A stretch of 64,000 nt of DNA from Kitasatospora kifunensis (GCF_014203855.1 NZ_JACHJV010000001.1:4588001-4652000), one strand, 5' to 3'; numbered from the stretch's first letter, positions 44,541 through 53,472 are shown. Numbers and translations: made by a program. The notes: a model not told the origin generated them from the sequence alone.

Positions 44541-46312
44541 CCACCATGTCGAGTGTCGGCGTGACCAGCGCGTCGAGTGTCACGCTACCCGTCGCTTCGG
44601 TGCGTGAAGTGCGCTCCTACGCAAGCCGATTGACGCTGCACTACCCCGTCGAGCTGGCCGGGGCGCTGGCCCTGCACGCACTGGCGGCCGCCTGCGGGCT
44701 GCTCGCGCCCCGGCTGCTCGGCGATCTGGTCGAGCAGTCCGGGCGCGGCGTCGACCACGCGGCCCGCACCGGGCTGCTGATCTGCCTCTCGGTCGCGTTG
44801 CAGGCCGGGCTGCTCCAGTTCGCGGTCTTCGCCTCCGCACGCCTGGGCGAGAAGGTGCTGGCCGAGCTGCGCGAGGAGTTCGTCGACCGGGTGCTCGCGC
44901 TGCCGCTGGCCACCGTGGAGCGAGCCGGCGCCGGCGACCTGGTCAGCCGCACCACCCGGGACGTGGACGCGCTCTCCCAGGCCGTGCGCCAGGCCGTCCC
45001 GAACACCCTGATCTCGGCCGGCACCATCGTGCTCACCCTGGGCGCGGTGGTGCTGCTCGGCCCGCTGCTGGCACTGCCCTGCCTGGTGGCCGTACCGGTG
45101 CTGTGGAGCGCGACGCGCTGGTACCTGCGCCGGGCGCGGGCCGGTTACCTGGCCGCGAACGCCTCGTACGCCCAGCTCACCGAGGGCCTGACCGAGACCG
45201 TCGAGGGCGCCAGGACGGTGGAGGCGCTGCGGATCGCGCACCGCAGGGACGAGCGGGCCCGCCAGGACATCGCCCGCTCGTACGCGGCCGAACGGCACAC
45301 GCTCTGGCTGCGCACCGTCTTCCTGCCGATCTCCGACACCGCCTACGTGCTGCCGGTGGTGGCCACGCTGGTCATCGGCGGGCTCTACTACCTGCACGGG
45401 ATGGCCTCGTTGGCGGCGGTCACGGCGGCCGTGCTCTACGTGCAGCAGACCATCGAGCCGGTCGACGCGATGATCGCCCAGCTCGACACCCTGCAGGTGG
45501 GCGGCGCCTCGCTGGCACGGCTGCTGGGGGTGGCCGAAGCCACCGGCTCCCAAGAGGATCCGACGGACCGTCAATCCGGACCAGGTCTCCTGCGGGCGGT
45601 GGGCGTCGGCTACGAGTACCGGGCCGGGCAGCCCGCGCTGTGCGGGGTCGACCTGGAGGTGCGCCCCGGTGAGCGACTGGCGATCGTCGGCGCCTCGGGC
45701 GCCGGCAAGTCCACCCTGGGGCGCCTGCTGGCGGGCATCCACCCGCCGCACAGCGGCGAGGTGCTGGTCGACGGCACGGTGCTGGCCGAGCTGCCGCTCG
45801 ACGAACGACGACGGCAGGTGGCCCTGGTCACCCAGGAGCACCACGTCTTCCACGGCACGCTGCGCGACAACCTGGCGCTCGGCCGGGCCGCCGCCGACGA
45901 GCAGCGGATGGTCGCGGCACTGCGGGCTGTGGAGGCCTGGGAGTGGGCGGGCGAGGTCGGCCTGGACGCCCGGCTGGGCGCCGGCGGAGTCGAACTCTCA
46001 CCCGCCCAGTCCCAACAACTCGCACTGGCCCGCCTGGTGTTGGCCGACCCCCGGGTGCTGATCCTGGACGAGGCGACCTCCCTGGTCGACCCCCGCGCCG
46101 CCCGCCGCCTGGAGCGTTCACTGGCGGCGGTGCTGGCGGGCCGCACGGTGATCGCGATCGCCCACCGCCTGCACACCGCACGCGACGCGGACCGGGTGGC
46201 GGTGATGGAGGCCGGCCGGATCGTCGAACTCGGCTCGCACGATGAGCTGTTGGCGCTGGGAGGCGTCTACGCCGGGCTCTGGGCGGTGGGCGCGGCGGCG
46301 GAGGAGGGGTAG
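44537..46312 (+). CDS. ABC exporter subunit with canonical Walker A, partner of the upstream gene
   Basis: The product has 591 residues. A six-helix membrane domain (residues 25-325) is followed by a nucleotide-binding domain. Walker A is IVGASGAGKSTLG near residue 385, Q-loop VTQEHHVFHG, Walker B VLILDEATSLVD near 507, and H-loop IAIAHRLH. The signature is LSPAQSQQL, diverged from LSGGQ. Combined with the partner, one composite site is canonical (this Walker A/B with the partner's FSGGQ) and the other degenerate. The substrate is unknown. The GTG at 44537 has GAGGAGGGG upstream. Confidence 0.92.
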   Translation: MTTMSSVGVTSASSVTLPVASVREVRSYASRLTLHYPVELAGALALHALAAACGLLAPRLLGDLVEQSGRGVDHAARTGLLICLSVALQAGLLQFAVFASARLGEKVLAELREEFVDRVLALPLATVERAGAGDLVSRTTRDVDALSQAVRQAVPNTLISAGTIVLTLGAVVLLGPLLALPCLVAVPVLWSATRWYLRRARAGYLAANASYAQLTEGLTETVEGARTVEALRIAHRRDERARQDIARSYAAERHTLWLRTVFLPISDTAYVLPVVATLVIGGLYYLHGMASLAAVTAAVLYVQQTIEPVDAMIAQLDTLQVGGASLARLLGVAEATGSQEDPTDRQSGPGLLRAVGVGYEYRAGQPALCGVDLEVRPGERLAIVGASGAGKSTLGRLLAGIHPPHSGEVLVDGTVLAELPLDERRRQVALVTQEHHVFHGTLRDNLALGRAAADEQRMVAALRAVEAWEWAGEVGLDARLGAGGVELSPAQSQQLALARLVLADPRVLILDEATSLVDPRAARRLERSLAAVLAGRTVIAIAHRLHTARDADRVAVMEAGRIVELGSHDELLALGGVYAGLWAVGAAAEEG

Positions 46313-46469
46313 GCGGGGCGGGCTGGCGGGGCAAGAGCTCAAGGCCAGGCGTGACGAGCCGCACAGCCAGGATGCGCGCGCCCCGCTCGACCCGCCGACA
46401 GCTCCGTGATCTGCTGGACTGGAGTTCACCGCGCCCGTCGAGGCCCCCAGCCCGAGGAGTTTCTCGCCG

Positions 46470-48257
46470 ATGCCCAGCCTCACCTACGACCAGGACGGCT
46501 TCACCCTGGACGGCCGCCCGCTGCGGATCCTCTCCGGCGCCATGCACTACTTCCGCGTGCTGCCCGAGCAGTGGGACGCCCGGCTCTCCCTCCTGCGCGC
46601 GATGGGGCTCAACACCGTTGAGACGTACGTCGCCTGGAACCTGCACGAACCCCGGCCCGGCCAGTACGACTTCAGCGGCCGGCTCGACCTGGCCGAGTTC
46701 GTCCGGGCGGCCGACCGGCACGGCCTCAAGGTGCTGCTCCGCCCCGGACCGTACATCTGCGCGGAGTGGGAGTTCGGTGGCCTGCCCGCCTGGCTGCTCA
46801 AGGACCCGGCCATCCGGCTGCGTTGCGCGCACCCCGGCTTCCTGGCCGCCGTCGACCGCTGGTTCGACGTGCTGCTGCCCAGGATCACCCCGCTGCTCGC
46901 CGAAGTCGGCGGTCCGGTGATCGCGCTGCAGGTGGAGAACGAGTACGGCAGTTACGGCAATGACGCGGCCTATCTGCGCCACCTCGCCGAGGGCCTGCGC
47001 CGACGCGGAGCCGAGTCGCTGCTCTTCACCTCCGACGGCCCCAGCCACCCCATGCTGCAGGGCGGCACGCTGCCCGGGGTGCTGCCCACCGTCAACTTCG
47101 GTGACCGGGTTGCCGAGAGCTTCGAGGTGCTGCGCGGCTACCTGCCGCAGGGGCCGGCGGTCTGCATGGAGTACTGGAACGGCTGGTTCGACCGCTGGGG
47201 CGCCCCGCACCACACCAGGGACGCGGGCGATGCGGCCAGGGTGCTGGACGAGCTGCTCGCCGCCGGGGCCTCGGTCAACCTCTACATGGCGCACGGCGGC
47301 ACCAACTTCGGCTATCTGAACGGCGCCAACCTGGAGGGCGGGCGACTGCAGCCCACTGTGACCAGCTACGACTACGACGCGGCGATCAGCGAGGACGGCC
47401 GCCCGACGGCCAAGTACTGGGCGTTTCGCGAAGTCCTCGGGCGCTACACCGAGTTGCCCGAGCCACCGGCCGACGACCCCACCGAGACCCTGCCGCCCCA
47501 GGTGCTTCCCCTCAGCGCCCCGCTGCCGCTGCTCGATCTGGCCGAGCAACTGGCCGTCCCGGTCCACTCGTCCGCCACCTTGGCGATGGAGGAACTCGAC
47601 CAGTCCTACGGCTTCGTGCTCTACCGCACCCGGGTCAGCGGCCCGCGCGAGGCAGCGGAGTTGGTGGTGGACGGTCTCGGCGACCGTGCGCAGGTCTTCC
47701 TGGACGGCCGTCCGGTGGGCGTGTTGGACCGTACGGCCGAGGCGGCGCAGTCGCTCCAGCTGGCGATCCCGGCCGGCGGGGCGCAGCTCGACCTGCTGGT
47801 GGAGAACCTCGGACGGGTCAACTACGGCCCACAGTCGGCCGATCGCAAGGGCATCACGGGCGGCGTCAGGCTCGGCCAGCAACTGCTGCTCGGCTGGCAG
47901 ATGTACTCGCTGCCGCTGGACGACCCGAGCGAGCTCCCGTTCCCCGAATCCGCCACACCGGCAACGGAGCTGGCGGATCGTCCCGTCCTGCGCCGCGCCG
48001 TCCTCGAAGTCGACCGCCCGGCCGACGCGTTCGTGCTGACCGAGGGCCATGGCAAGGGCCTCTGCTGGGTCAACGGCTTCCTGCTCGGCCGCTATTGGGA
48101 CATCGGGCCGCAGCAGACCCTCTACCTGCCGGGGCCGCTGCTGCGCCCCGGCCGTAACGAGCTGGTGCTGCTGGAGCTGCACGGACCGGTCGGCGACGGG
48201 CTTCCACTGGTTTCCGAACCGGTGCTCGACAGGGTGGCCGGCGGGGCTCAGGCCTGA
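46470..48257 (+). CDS. Beta-galactosidase, glycoside hydrolase family 35
   Basis: The product has 595 residues. The TIM barrel holds the GH35 signatures: ILSGAMHYFRVLPEQWDARL, NTVETYVAWNLHEPRPGQYDF, GPYICAEWEFGGLPAWLL, the acid/base Glu in VIALQVENEYGSYG, the nucleophile Glu in VCMEYWNGWFDRWG, and MAHGGTNFGYLNGAN. Jelly-roll beta domains follow at about 390-590. There is no signal peptide, so it is probably cytoplasmic and acts on imported galactosides. The preceding exporter operon runs the same way but is separated by 157 bases. The 3' end overlaps the converging SDR gene by ten bases. Confidence 0.95.
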   Translation: MPSLTYDQDGFTLDGRPLRILSGAMHYFRVLPEQWDARLSLLRAMGLNTVETYVAWNLHEPRPGQYDFSGRLDLAEFVRAADRHGLKVLLRPGPYICAEWEFGGLPAWLLKDPAIRLRCAHPGFLAAVDRWFDVLLPRITPLLAEVGGPVIALQVENEYGSYGNDAAYLRHLAEGLRRRGAESLLFTSDGPSHPMLQGGTLPGVLPTVNFGDRVAESFEVLRGYLPQGPAVCMEYWNGWFDRWGAPHHTRDAGDAARVLDELLAAGASVNLYMAHGGTNFGYLNGANLEGGRLQPTVTSYDYDAAISEDGRPTAKYWAFREVLGRYTELPEPPADDPTETLPPQVLPLSAPLPLLDLAEQLAVPVHSSATLAMEELDQSYGFVLYRTRVSGPREAAELVVDGLGDRAQVFLDGRPVGVLDRTAEAAQSLQLAIPAGGAQLDLLVENLGRVNYGPQSADRKGITGGVRLGQQLLLGWQMYSLPLDDPSELPFPESATPATELADRPVLRRAVLEVDRPADAFVLTEGHGKGLCWVNGFLLGRYWDIGPQQTLYLPGPLLRPGRNELVLLELHGPVGDGLPLVSEPVLDRVAGGAQA

Positions 48258-49018
48258 CGGGTCGGCAGGATGATTGCCTGGCGCAGGTTGACCCCGCGCC
48301 GGCGGCTGGTGGTCCAGCCGATCAGGTCCGCGATGTCCTCGGAGGTCAGCGGTGGGATGGCCGCGAGCATCCCGTCCACCATGGCGGAGATCTCGGCGTT
48401 GTCGATGTGGTCGCCCAGCTCGGTCTCGGTCAGGCCGGGCTCGATGTTGGTCACCCGCACGTCCAGCGGGCCGAACTCGCCGCGCAGTACGGCCGAGAGG
48501 TGGGTCAGCGCGGCCTTGGTGGCCGAGTAGACGGCGAAGTTGGGGAAGGTGAGGTGCGCGCCGATCGAGGAGACGTTGACCAGGTCGGCGGTCCGGCCCT
48601 CGGCGGCGGCCGCCACCAGGTCGGAGCGGAAGGCGTTGATCACCCGCAGTACGCCGGTCAGGTTGGTGTCGATCATCCTGCTCCACTCGTCGCTCCGGCC
48701 GTCGGCCATCGGGTTGGGCAGCATCACCCCGGCGGCGTTGACCACCAGGTCGACCTGCCCGAAGGCGGTACGCACCTGGGCCGCGGCGGCGTCCACGGCC
48801 GCCTGGTCGGTGACGTCCACCGGCACCACCAGGGCCTGGCCGCCGTCGCGGGTGATCTTCTCGGCGAGCTCGGTCAGCCTGTCGGCCCGGCGGGCCAGCA
48901 GTGCGACCCGGGCCCCGCCGGCGGCCAGCAGGCGGGCGGTGGCCTCGCCCATGCCGGAGGCGGCGCCGGTGACCACGGCGGTGCGGCCGGCGAGCTCGGG
49001 GTAGCTGGTGACGGTCAT
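48248..49018 (-). CDS. Short-chain dehydrogenase/reductase (classical SDR)
   Basis: The 256-residue product has the NAD(P) motif VVTGAASGMGEATARLL, the N-A-A-G strand (VVNAAGVMLPNPM), the catalytic Ser in VNVSSIGAHLTF and Y-x-x-x-K in YSATKAALTHL. ARRADRL after strand 2 suggests NADP preference. The start is ATG 49018. It diverges from an XRE regulator that may control it. The substrate is unknown. Confidence 0.93.
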   Translation of the reverse strand: MTVTSYPELAGRTAVVTGAASGMGEATARLLAAGGARVALLARRADRLTELAEKITRDGGQALVVPVDVTDQAAVDAAAAQVRTAFGQVDLVVNAAGVMLPNPMADGRSDEWSRMIDTNLTGVLRVINAFRSDLVAAAAEGRTADLVNVSSIGAHLTFPNFAVYSATKAALTHLSAVLRGEFGPLDVRVTNIEPGLTETELGDHIDNAEISAMVDGMLAAIPPLTSEDIADLIGWTTSRRRGVNLRQAIILPTRQA

Positions 49019-49169
49019 CTCGATCTCCTTGTCATGGTGTCCGCCGCGGCGGCGGTCCTTCTCGCACCACCGATCCTGCTGCGGCGCCGAACGGCCTCCC
49101 AGGGTGAGGCTGTTCCTGGGTCTGCCAGTACCAGTCAGGCTGTCGGCACGGCCGCCTACGCTTGGTCGT

Positions 49170-50054
49170 ATGGAGAACACACTGGGGGAGTTCCTGCGGT
49201 CGCGCCGGGCGCGGATCCAGCCACAGGACGTGGGGCTGCGCTCCTACGGGCACCGGCGGGTGCCCGGCCTGCGCCGGGAGGAGGTGGCCCAGCTGGCCGG
49301 GGTCAGCGTGGACTACTACATCCGGCTGGAGCAGGGCCGCGGCCAGAGCGTCTCGGACGCGGTGCTGGATTCGGTGGCCCGGGTGCTGGAGCTGGACGAG
49401 GTGGAGCACGAGCACCTGCGGGCGCTGGCCAGGCCGCCACGCCCCGACCAGCGGCGCGCGGCCCCGCCGCAGGGCGGCCAGCGGGTGCGGCCCGGGCTGC
49501 GCCGGCTGCTGGAGATGATGACGGACGTACCGGCCTTCATCCTCGGGCGCCGGATGGACGTGCTGGCCTGGAACGCGCTCGCCGACGCTGCTGTCGGCTT
49601 CTCGGCCCTGGAGCGGCGCAATGTGGCCTGGCAGACCTTCCTCGACCCGGCCTCGCGGGAGTGCTATCCGCAGTGGGAGGCGGTGGCGGCCGAGACGGTC
49701 GCCTATCTGCGGTTGGACGCGGGGCGCCACCCCGACGACCCCAAGCTCTCCGCGCTGGTGGGCGAACTCTCGGTGCGCAGCCCCGAGTTCCGTCGGCTCT
49801 GGGCGGACCACCAGGTGAAGGAGAAGACCTGGGGGCGCAAGCTGATCCGACATCCGCTGGTGGGCGAGCTGGAGTTGGGCTACGAGACGCTGGCGCTGCC
49901 GGGGGATCCGGACCAACTGCTGATCGGGTACACGGTCGAGGCGGGCAGTGCGAGCGCGCAGCGGCTCGCGCTGCTGGCCAGTTGGTCGGCGGCCGAGCTG
50001 AACGGGGCGGCCGACGGCGAGTCCGGTGAGGCTTCGGTCAGGGGGCGGTCATGA
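49170..50054 (+). CDS. XRE-family regulator with MmyB-like ligand domain
   Basis: The 294-residue product starts ENTLGEFLRSRRARIQPQDVGL, with the HTH RREEVAQLAGVSVDYYIRLEQGRGQSVSDAVLD at residues 38-70. The C-terminal part (VPAFILGRRMDVLAWNALADA, then WADHQVKEKTWGRKLIRHPLVGELEL) matches the MmyB-like ligand-binding domain frequent in streptomycetes, whose ligand is thought to be a fatty acid. It is divergent from the SDR gene, a common regulatory arrangement. Its stop overlaps the start of the next gene (ATGA). Confidence 0.9.
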   Translation: MENTLGEFLRSRRARIQPQDVGLRSYGHRRVPGLRREEVAQLAGVSVDYYIRLEQGRGQSVSDAVLDSVARVLELDEVEHEHLRALARPPRPDQRRAAPPQGGQRVRPGLRRLLEMMTDVPAFILGRRMDVLAWNALADAAVGFSALERRNVAWQTFLDPASRECYPQWEAVAAETVAYLRLDAGRHPDDPKLSALVGELSVRSPEFRRLWADHQVKEKTWGRKLIRHPLVGELELGYETLALPGDPDQLLIGYTVEAGSASAQRLALLASWSAAELNGAADGESGEASVRGRS

Positions 50055-50602
50055 GCAGCGGGTCGATCGAGTGGGTCACCGTGCTGAGCCCGTTGCCGAC
50101 CGGGCCGCTGACCGTCGGTGTCACCGAACTCGGCGTGGCGACGGTGCAGTTCACCCCGGAGTCGGTGCCGGATGGCGCGCCGCGCTGCGCCGAACCGCAC
50201 CGGGTGGCGCAGGTGAGGGACCGGTTCGCCGCCTACTTCGCCGGTGCGGCACGGGAGTTGGCGCTGCCGGTGGACTGGCGACTGACGAACGGTCCGCACC
50301 GGGTGGTGCTGGAGACGCTGTACCGGACGGTGCCCTGTGGCGAGACGGTCACCTACGGTCGGCTGGCGCAGCGCAGCGGGGTGTTCGAGGGTGTCGCGCA
50401 GAGCCCGGGACTGGCGGCGCGGACGGTGGGCCAGATGATGGGTGCGAACCCGCTGGCGGTCCTGGTGCCCTGCCACCGGGTGGTGGCTGCCGACGGGCTC
50501 GGCGGCTTCGGCAACGGGCGGGTCGCACTGGACGTCAAACGGTGGCTGCTGACCCTGGAGGGCTGGTTGGCGCCCACTCTGGACTGGGACGGGCCCAGTT
50601 GA
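50051..50602 (+). CDS. ogt: Methylated-DNA-[protein]-cysteine S-methyltransferase
   Basis: Suicide DNA repair protein that takes the alkyl group from O6-alkylguanine. The 183-residue product has the helix-turn-helix YRTVPCGETVTYGRLAQ, an ARTVGQMMGANPLAVLVPCHRVV segment with the acceptor Cys in PCHRV, and the arginine finger equivalent in AARTVG. Family length is normal. The ATG overlaps the XRE stop, so expression is coupled to it. No other alkylation repair gene is adjacent. Confidence 0.92.
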   Translation: MSSGSIEWVTVLSPLPTGPLTVGVTELGVATVQFTPESVPDGAPRCAEPHRVAQVRDRFAAYFAGAARELALPVDWRLTNGPHRVVLETLYRTVPCGETVTYGRLAQRSGVFEGVAQSPGLAARTVGQMMGANPLAVLVPCHRVVAADGLGGFGNGRVALDVKRWLLTLEGWLAPTLDWDGPS

Positions 50603-50709
50603 GAGGCCCGGTTGACGGATATCAGACCCATTGCGGAACGATTCTGCCCGGAATTCTCCCGAACAGCAAATCGAGCAGACTGGCTAATCGTACTTATTGA
50701 CCCACTGAA

Positions 50710-50733
50710 GCAATCACCCGTCCGAGTGATTGC
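50710..50733. promoter_or_regulatory. Imperfect 24-base palindrome upstream of the encapsulin gene
   Basis: GCAATCACCCG and CGAGTGATTGC form 11-base arms around TC with a single mismatched pair. It lies 69 bases before the encapsulin ATG, next to a TTGACC hexamer at 50697. It is a candidate operator for the shell and cargo genes. A terminator for ogt is less likely at 108 bases distance. Confidence 0.5.
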
Positions 50734-50801
50734 GCTGTGAACGCCTGGGCCCCACTCTGGAATACAGAAATCCGTATCTTTCCGTGGGGGAGGGCCCCGA
50801 T

Positions 50802-52226
50802 ATGACGACTGAGACCAATCTCGGAATTCCAGCGCCAAGCAGCTCGGTGGAGAACCAGCAGCAGAGTCTTGGTACGGCCGCGGCCAGGAATCTCGCGACC
50901 ACGACCAAGTCCGCCCCGCAGATGCAGGGCATCAGCTCCCGCTGGTTGCTGCGCACACTGCCCTGGGTGCAGGTCTCCGGCGGCACGTATCGGGTCAACC
51001 GCCGGCTCAGCTATGCCGTGGGGCGCGGCCGGGTGGGCTTCGTCAAGACCGGGGCCGAGGTGCGGGTGATGGCGCCCTCCCTGCGCGAGCTGCCGGTGCT
51101 GCGCGACTTCGAGGACGACGCGGTGCTGGAGCAGCTGGCCAGCCGGTTCGTTCAGCGTGACTTCCGCGCGGGTGAGGTGCTGTTCGAGGCGGGGCAGCAG
51201 ATCAACGAGGTCTACCTGATCGCGCACGGCAAGGTCAACAAGATCAGCGCCGGCAAGTACGGCGACACCGCCGTGGTGGGCGTGCTGGCCGACGGCGACC
51301 GGATCGGCGACGAGGCGCTGACCCAGGCCGACGGCCTCTGGCCGTTCACCGTGAAGGCCGCCACCGCCGGCACGCTGCTCGCCCTCGCCTGGCCCGCCTT
51401 CCAGGAGCTGGCGGACCGCTCGGACGCGCTGCGCACCCAGATCATGCAGTACCTCGCCGATGCCCAGCAGCCGCAGACCAAGCACGGCGAGGCCGAGATC
51501 GCCCTCGCGGCCGGCCACGAGGGCGAGCACGAGCTGCCCGGCACCTTCGTGGACTACGAGGTCGCCCCGCGCGAGTACGAGCTGAGCGTCGCCCAGACCG
51601 TGCTCCAGGTGCACAGCCGGGTCGCCGACCTCTACAACCAGCCGATGAACCAGATCGAGCAGCAGTTGAAGCTCACCGTCGAGGCGCTGCGCGAGCGCCA
51701 GGAGTACGAGCTGATCAACAACCCCGAGTTCGGCCTGCTGCAGAACGCCGAGTACGACCAGCGGATCCAGACCCACTCCGGCCCGCCCACCCCCGACGAC
51801 ATGGACGAGCTGCTCAGCCGCCGCCGTGGCACCAAGGTCTTCCTGGCCCATCCGCGCACCATCGCCGCCTTCGGGCGCGAGTGCAGCAGCCGCGGCCTCT
51901 ACCCCGGCACGGTCGAGCTGCAGGGGCAGCAGGTGCCCTCCTGGCGCGGGGTGCCGGTGCTCTCCTGCAACAAGATCCCGATCGTGGACGGTCACACCAG
52001 CTCGATTCTGGCTATGCGTATCGGCGAGGACAATCAGGGTGTGATTGGTCTGCACCAGACCGGTATCCCGGATGAGTACCAGCCCAGCCTCTCTGTTCGA
52101 TTCATGGGTATTAATGAGAAGGCGATCATCTCCTACCTGGTGAGCGCATACTACTCGGCGGCCATTCTGGTGCCCGATGCGGTCGGCGTTCTGGAAAACG
52201 TGGAAATTGCCCGTCCGCGCGGCTGA
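50802..52226 (+). CDS. Family 2B encapsulin shell protein with inserted cNMP-binding-like domain (EshA-like)
   Basis: The product has 474 residues, the size of EshA-type proteins. An N-terminal arm (residues 1-45, Gln/Ser/Thr rich) leads to a short shell segment (SSRWLLRTLPWVQVSGGTYRVNRRLSYAVG). A cyclic-nucleotide-binding-like domain follows at about 98-222 (VLRDFEDDAVLEQLASRF, DFRAGEVLFEAGQQINEVYLI). The HK97-like shell domain then runs to the end (FVDYEVAPREYELSVAQTV, AFGRECSSRGLYPGTVEL, SWRGVPVLSCNKIPI). This order defines family 2B encapsulins, which self-assemble into icosahedral compartments. The phosphate-binding cassette lacks the usual Arg (GDEALTQADGLWPFTVKA). The next gene is the expected cargo. 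GGGGGAGGG precedes the ATG. Confidence 0.9.
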   Translation: MTTETNLGIPAPSSSVENQQQSLGTAAARNLATTTKSAPQMQGISSRWLLRTLPWVQVSGGTYRVNRRLSYAVGRGRVGFVKTGAEVRVMAPSLRELPVLRDFEDDAVLEQLASRFVQRDFRAGEVLFEAGQQINEVYLIAHGKVNKISAGKYGDTAVVGVLADGDRIGDEALTQADGLWPFTVKAATAGTLLALAWPAFQELADRSDALRTQIMQYLADAQQPQTKHGEAEIALAAGHEGEHELPGTFVDYEVAPREYELSVAQTVLQVHSRVADLYNQPMNQIEQQLKLTVEALRERQEYELINNPEFGLLQNAEYDQRIQTHSGPPTPDDMDELLSRRRGTKVFLAHPRTIAAFGRECSSRGLYPGTVELQGQQVPSWRGVPVLSCNKIPIVDGHTSSILAMRIGEDNQGVIGLHQTGIPDEYQPSLSVRFMGINEKAIISYLVSAYYSAAILVPDAVGVLENVEIARPRG

Positions 52227-52295
52227 GACTGTCCATTCTTGGTCGCCCCGGCCATTTTCCCGGGGCGGCCCGACACCTGGGGGGACCAGCGGGCC

Positions 52296-53468
52296 ATGGG
52301 CGCCGAAACACTGAGTCGAGAGAACAACCACAACGAGTCGGACGGCCAGTCCAGGGGCGGCAGCGCGATACCGGCCGCCCGGGCAGGGGCGGCCCCGGTC
52401 ACCGGGTCGGCCGGCGCCACCGGACTGCCCGGCGATGACCAGGCACTGGAGATCCTGGCCGGCTCCCGAGCCCTGGTCGACCCGGTCCTGCGGGCCGCCG
52501 TCGGGACCATGCCCGACTCGATGCGTCGGGTCACCGCGTACCACTTCGGCTGGTGTGAGGTCGACGGCACTCCCGCCGAGGCGGACGCGGGCAAGGCCAT
52601 CCGGCCCGCGCTCGTGCTGGCCGCCGCCCAGGCCTGTGCCGCGAAGTCCGTTGCCGGGCATGCCGTAGCGCCGGTCGCGATCCGCGCCGCCGCCGCGGTC
52701 GAGATGGTGCACAACTTCACCCTGCTGCACGACGATGTGATCGACCGGGATGAGACCAGGCGTCACCGGCTCACCGCCTGGCGGGCGTTCGGTTCCACCG
52801 AGGCGATCCTGGCCGGCGATGCGTTGCACTCACTCGCCCTGCGCACCCTCGCCGAGGACACCCACGCCGCGGCGGGTCCGGCGCTGCGCCGCCTGGCCCA
52901 CTGCGTGGTCGAGCTCTGCGACGGCCAGCAGGCGGACTGCGCCTTCGAACGACGCAGCACCGTCTCCCTGGACGAGTGCCTCGCCATGGCGGAGGCCAAG
53001 ACCGGAGCGCTGCTCGGCACCGCCTGCGCGATCGGCGCGCTCTACGGGGGAGCGGACGAGGCGGCGGCCAAGGCGATGGACTCCTTCGGTCGGGAGATCG
53101 GCCTGGCCTTCCAACTGATCGATGACCTGATCGGGATCTGGGGCGACCCGGAGGTGACCGGCAAGCCGGTCGGCGCCGACCTGTTGGTCCGCAAGAAGTC
53201 GCTGCCCGTGGTGGCGGCGCTCGGCTCCGGCACGGCCGCCGGAGCCGAACTGGCCGAGATCTATGCCTTGGACCGCCCGCTGACCGCGGCCGAGGTCCAG
53301 CGCGCCACCGAGGCCGTCGAGCGGGCCGGCGGCCGCGCCTGGGCCCAGGGCGCCTCCTGCGAGCGGATGGCCGCGGCGATCGAGCACCTCTCCATCGCCG
53401 TCCCCGACCCCTCGGCCGTCGAGGACTTGCTGGCCCTCGCCGAGCTGGTCACCCGCCGCAACCGCTGA
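52296..53468 (+). CDS. Polyprenyl diphosphate synthase, probable encapsulin cargo
   Basis: The product has 390 residues. Residues 1-48 are disordered-looking (Ser, Gly, Ala, Asn rich with short AIPAARAGAAP-type pieces), as found in cargo enzymes of family 2B encapsulins, where such regions direct packaging. The catalytic part has the first Asp-rich motif DDVID at 146-150 (no two-residue insertion, Phe five residues before it), GDALHSLAL, the KTGALLG helix, and the second motif FQLIDDLIGIWGD at 273-285. It condenses isopentenyl diphosphate with an allylic primer. Motif shape hints at a short product (C15-C20), which is weak inference. It starts 69 bases after the shell gene, likely co-transcribed. 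No terpene cyclase is adjacent. Confidence 0.92.
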   Translation: MGAETLSRENNHNESDGQSRGGSAIPAARAGAAPVTGSAGATGLPGDDQALEILAGSRALVDPVLRAAVGTMPDSMRRVTAYHFGWCEVDGTPAEADAGKAIRPALVLAAAQACAAKSVAGHAVAPVAIRAAAAVEMVHNFTLLHDDVIDRDETRRHRLTAWRAFGSTEAILAGDALHSLALRTLAEDTHAAAGPALRRLAHCVVELCDGQQADCAFERRSTVSLDECLAMAEAKTGALLGTACAIGALYGGADEAAAKAMDSFGREIGLAFQLIDDLIGIWGDPEVTGKPVGADLLVRKKSLPVVAALGSGTAAGAELAEIYALDRPLTAAEVQRATEAVERAGGRAWAQGASCERMAAAIEHLSIAVPDPSAVEDLLALAELVTRRNR

Positions 53469-53472
53469 TCCC

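Noticed and set aside
45828..48686. A 952-codon open frame on the minus strand across the GH35 gene
   Set aside because: It lies entirely opposite the GH35, ABC and SDR genes, has skewed composition (His, Arg, Gln, Gly rich) and no domain. It is a high-GC antisense artefact.
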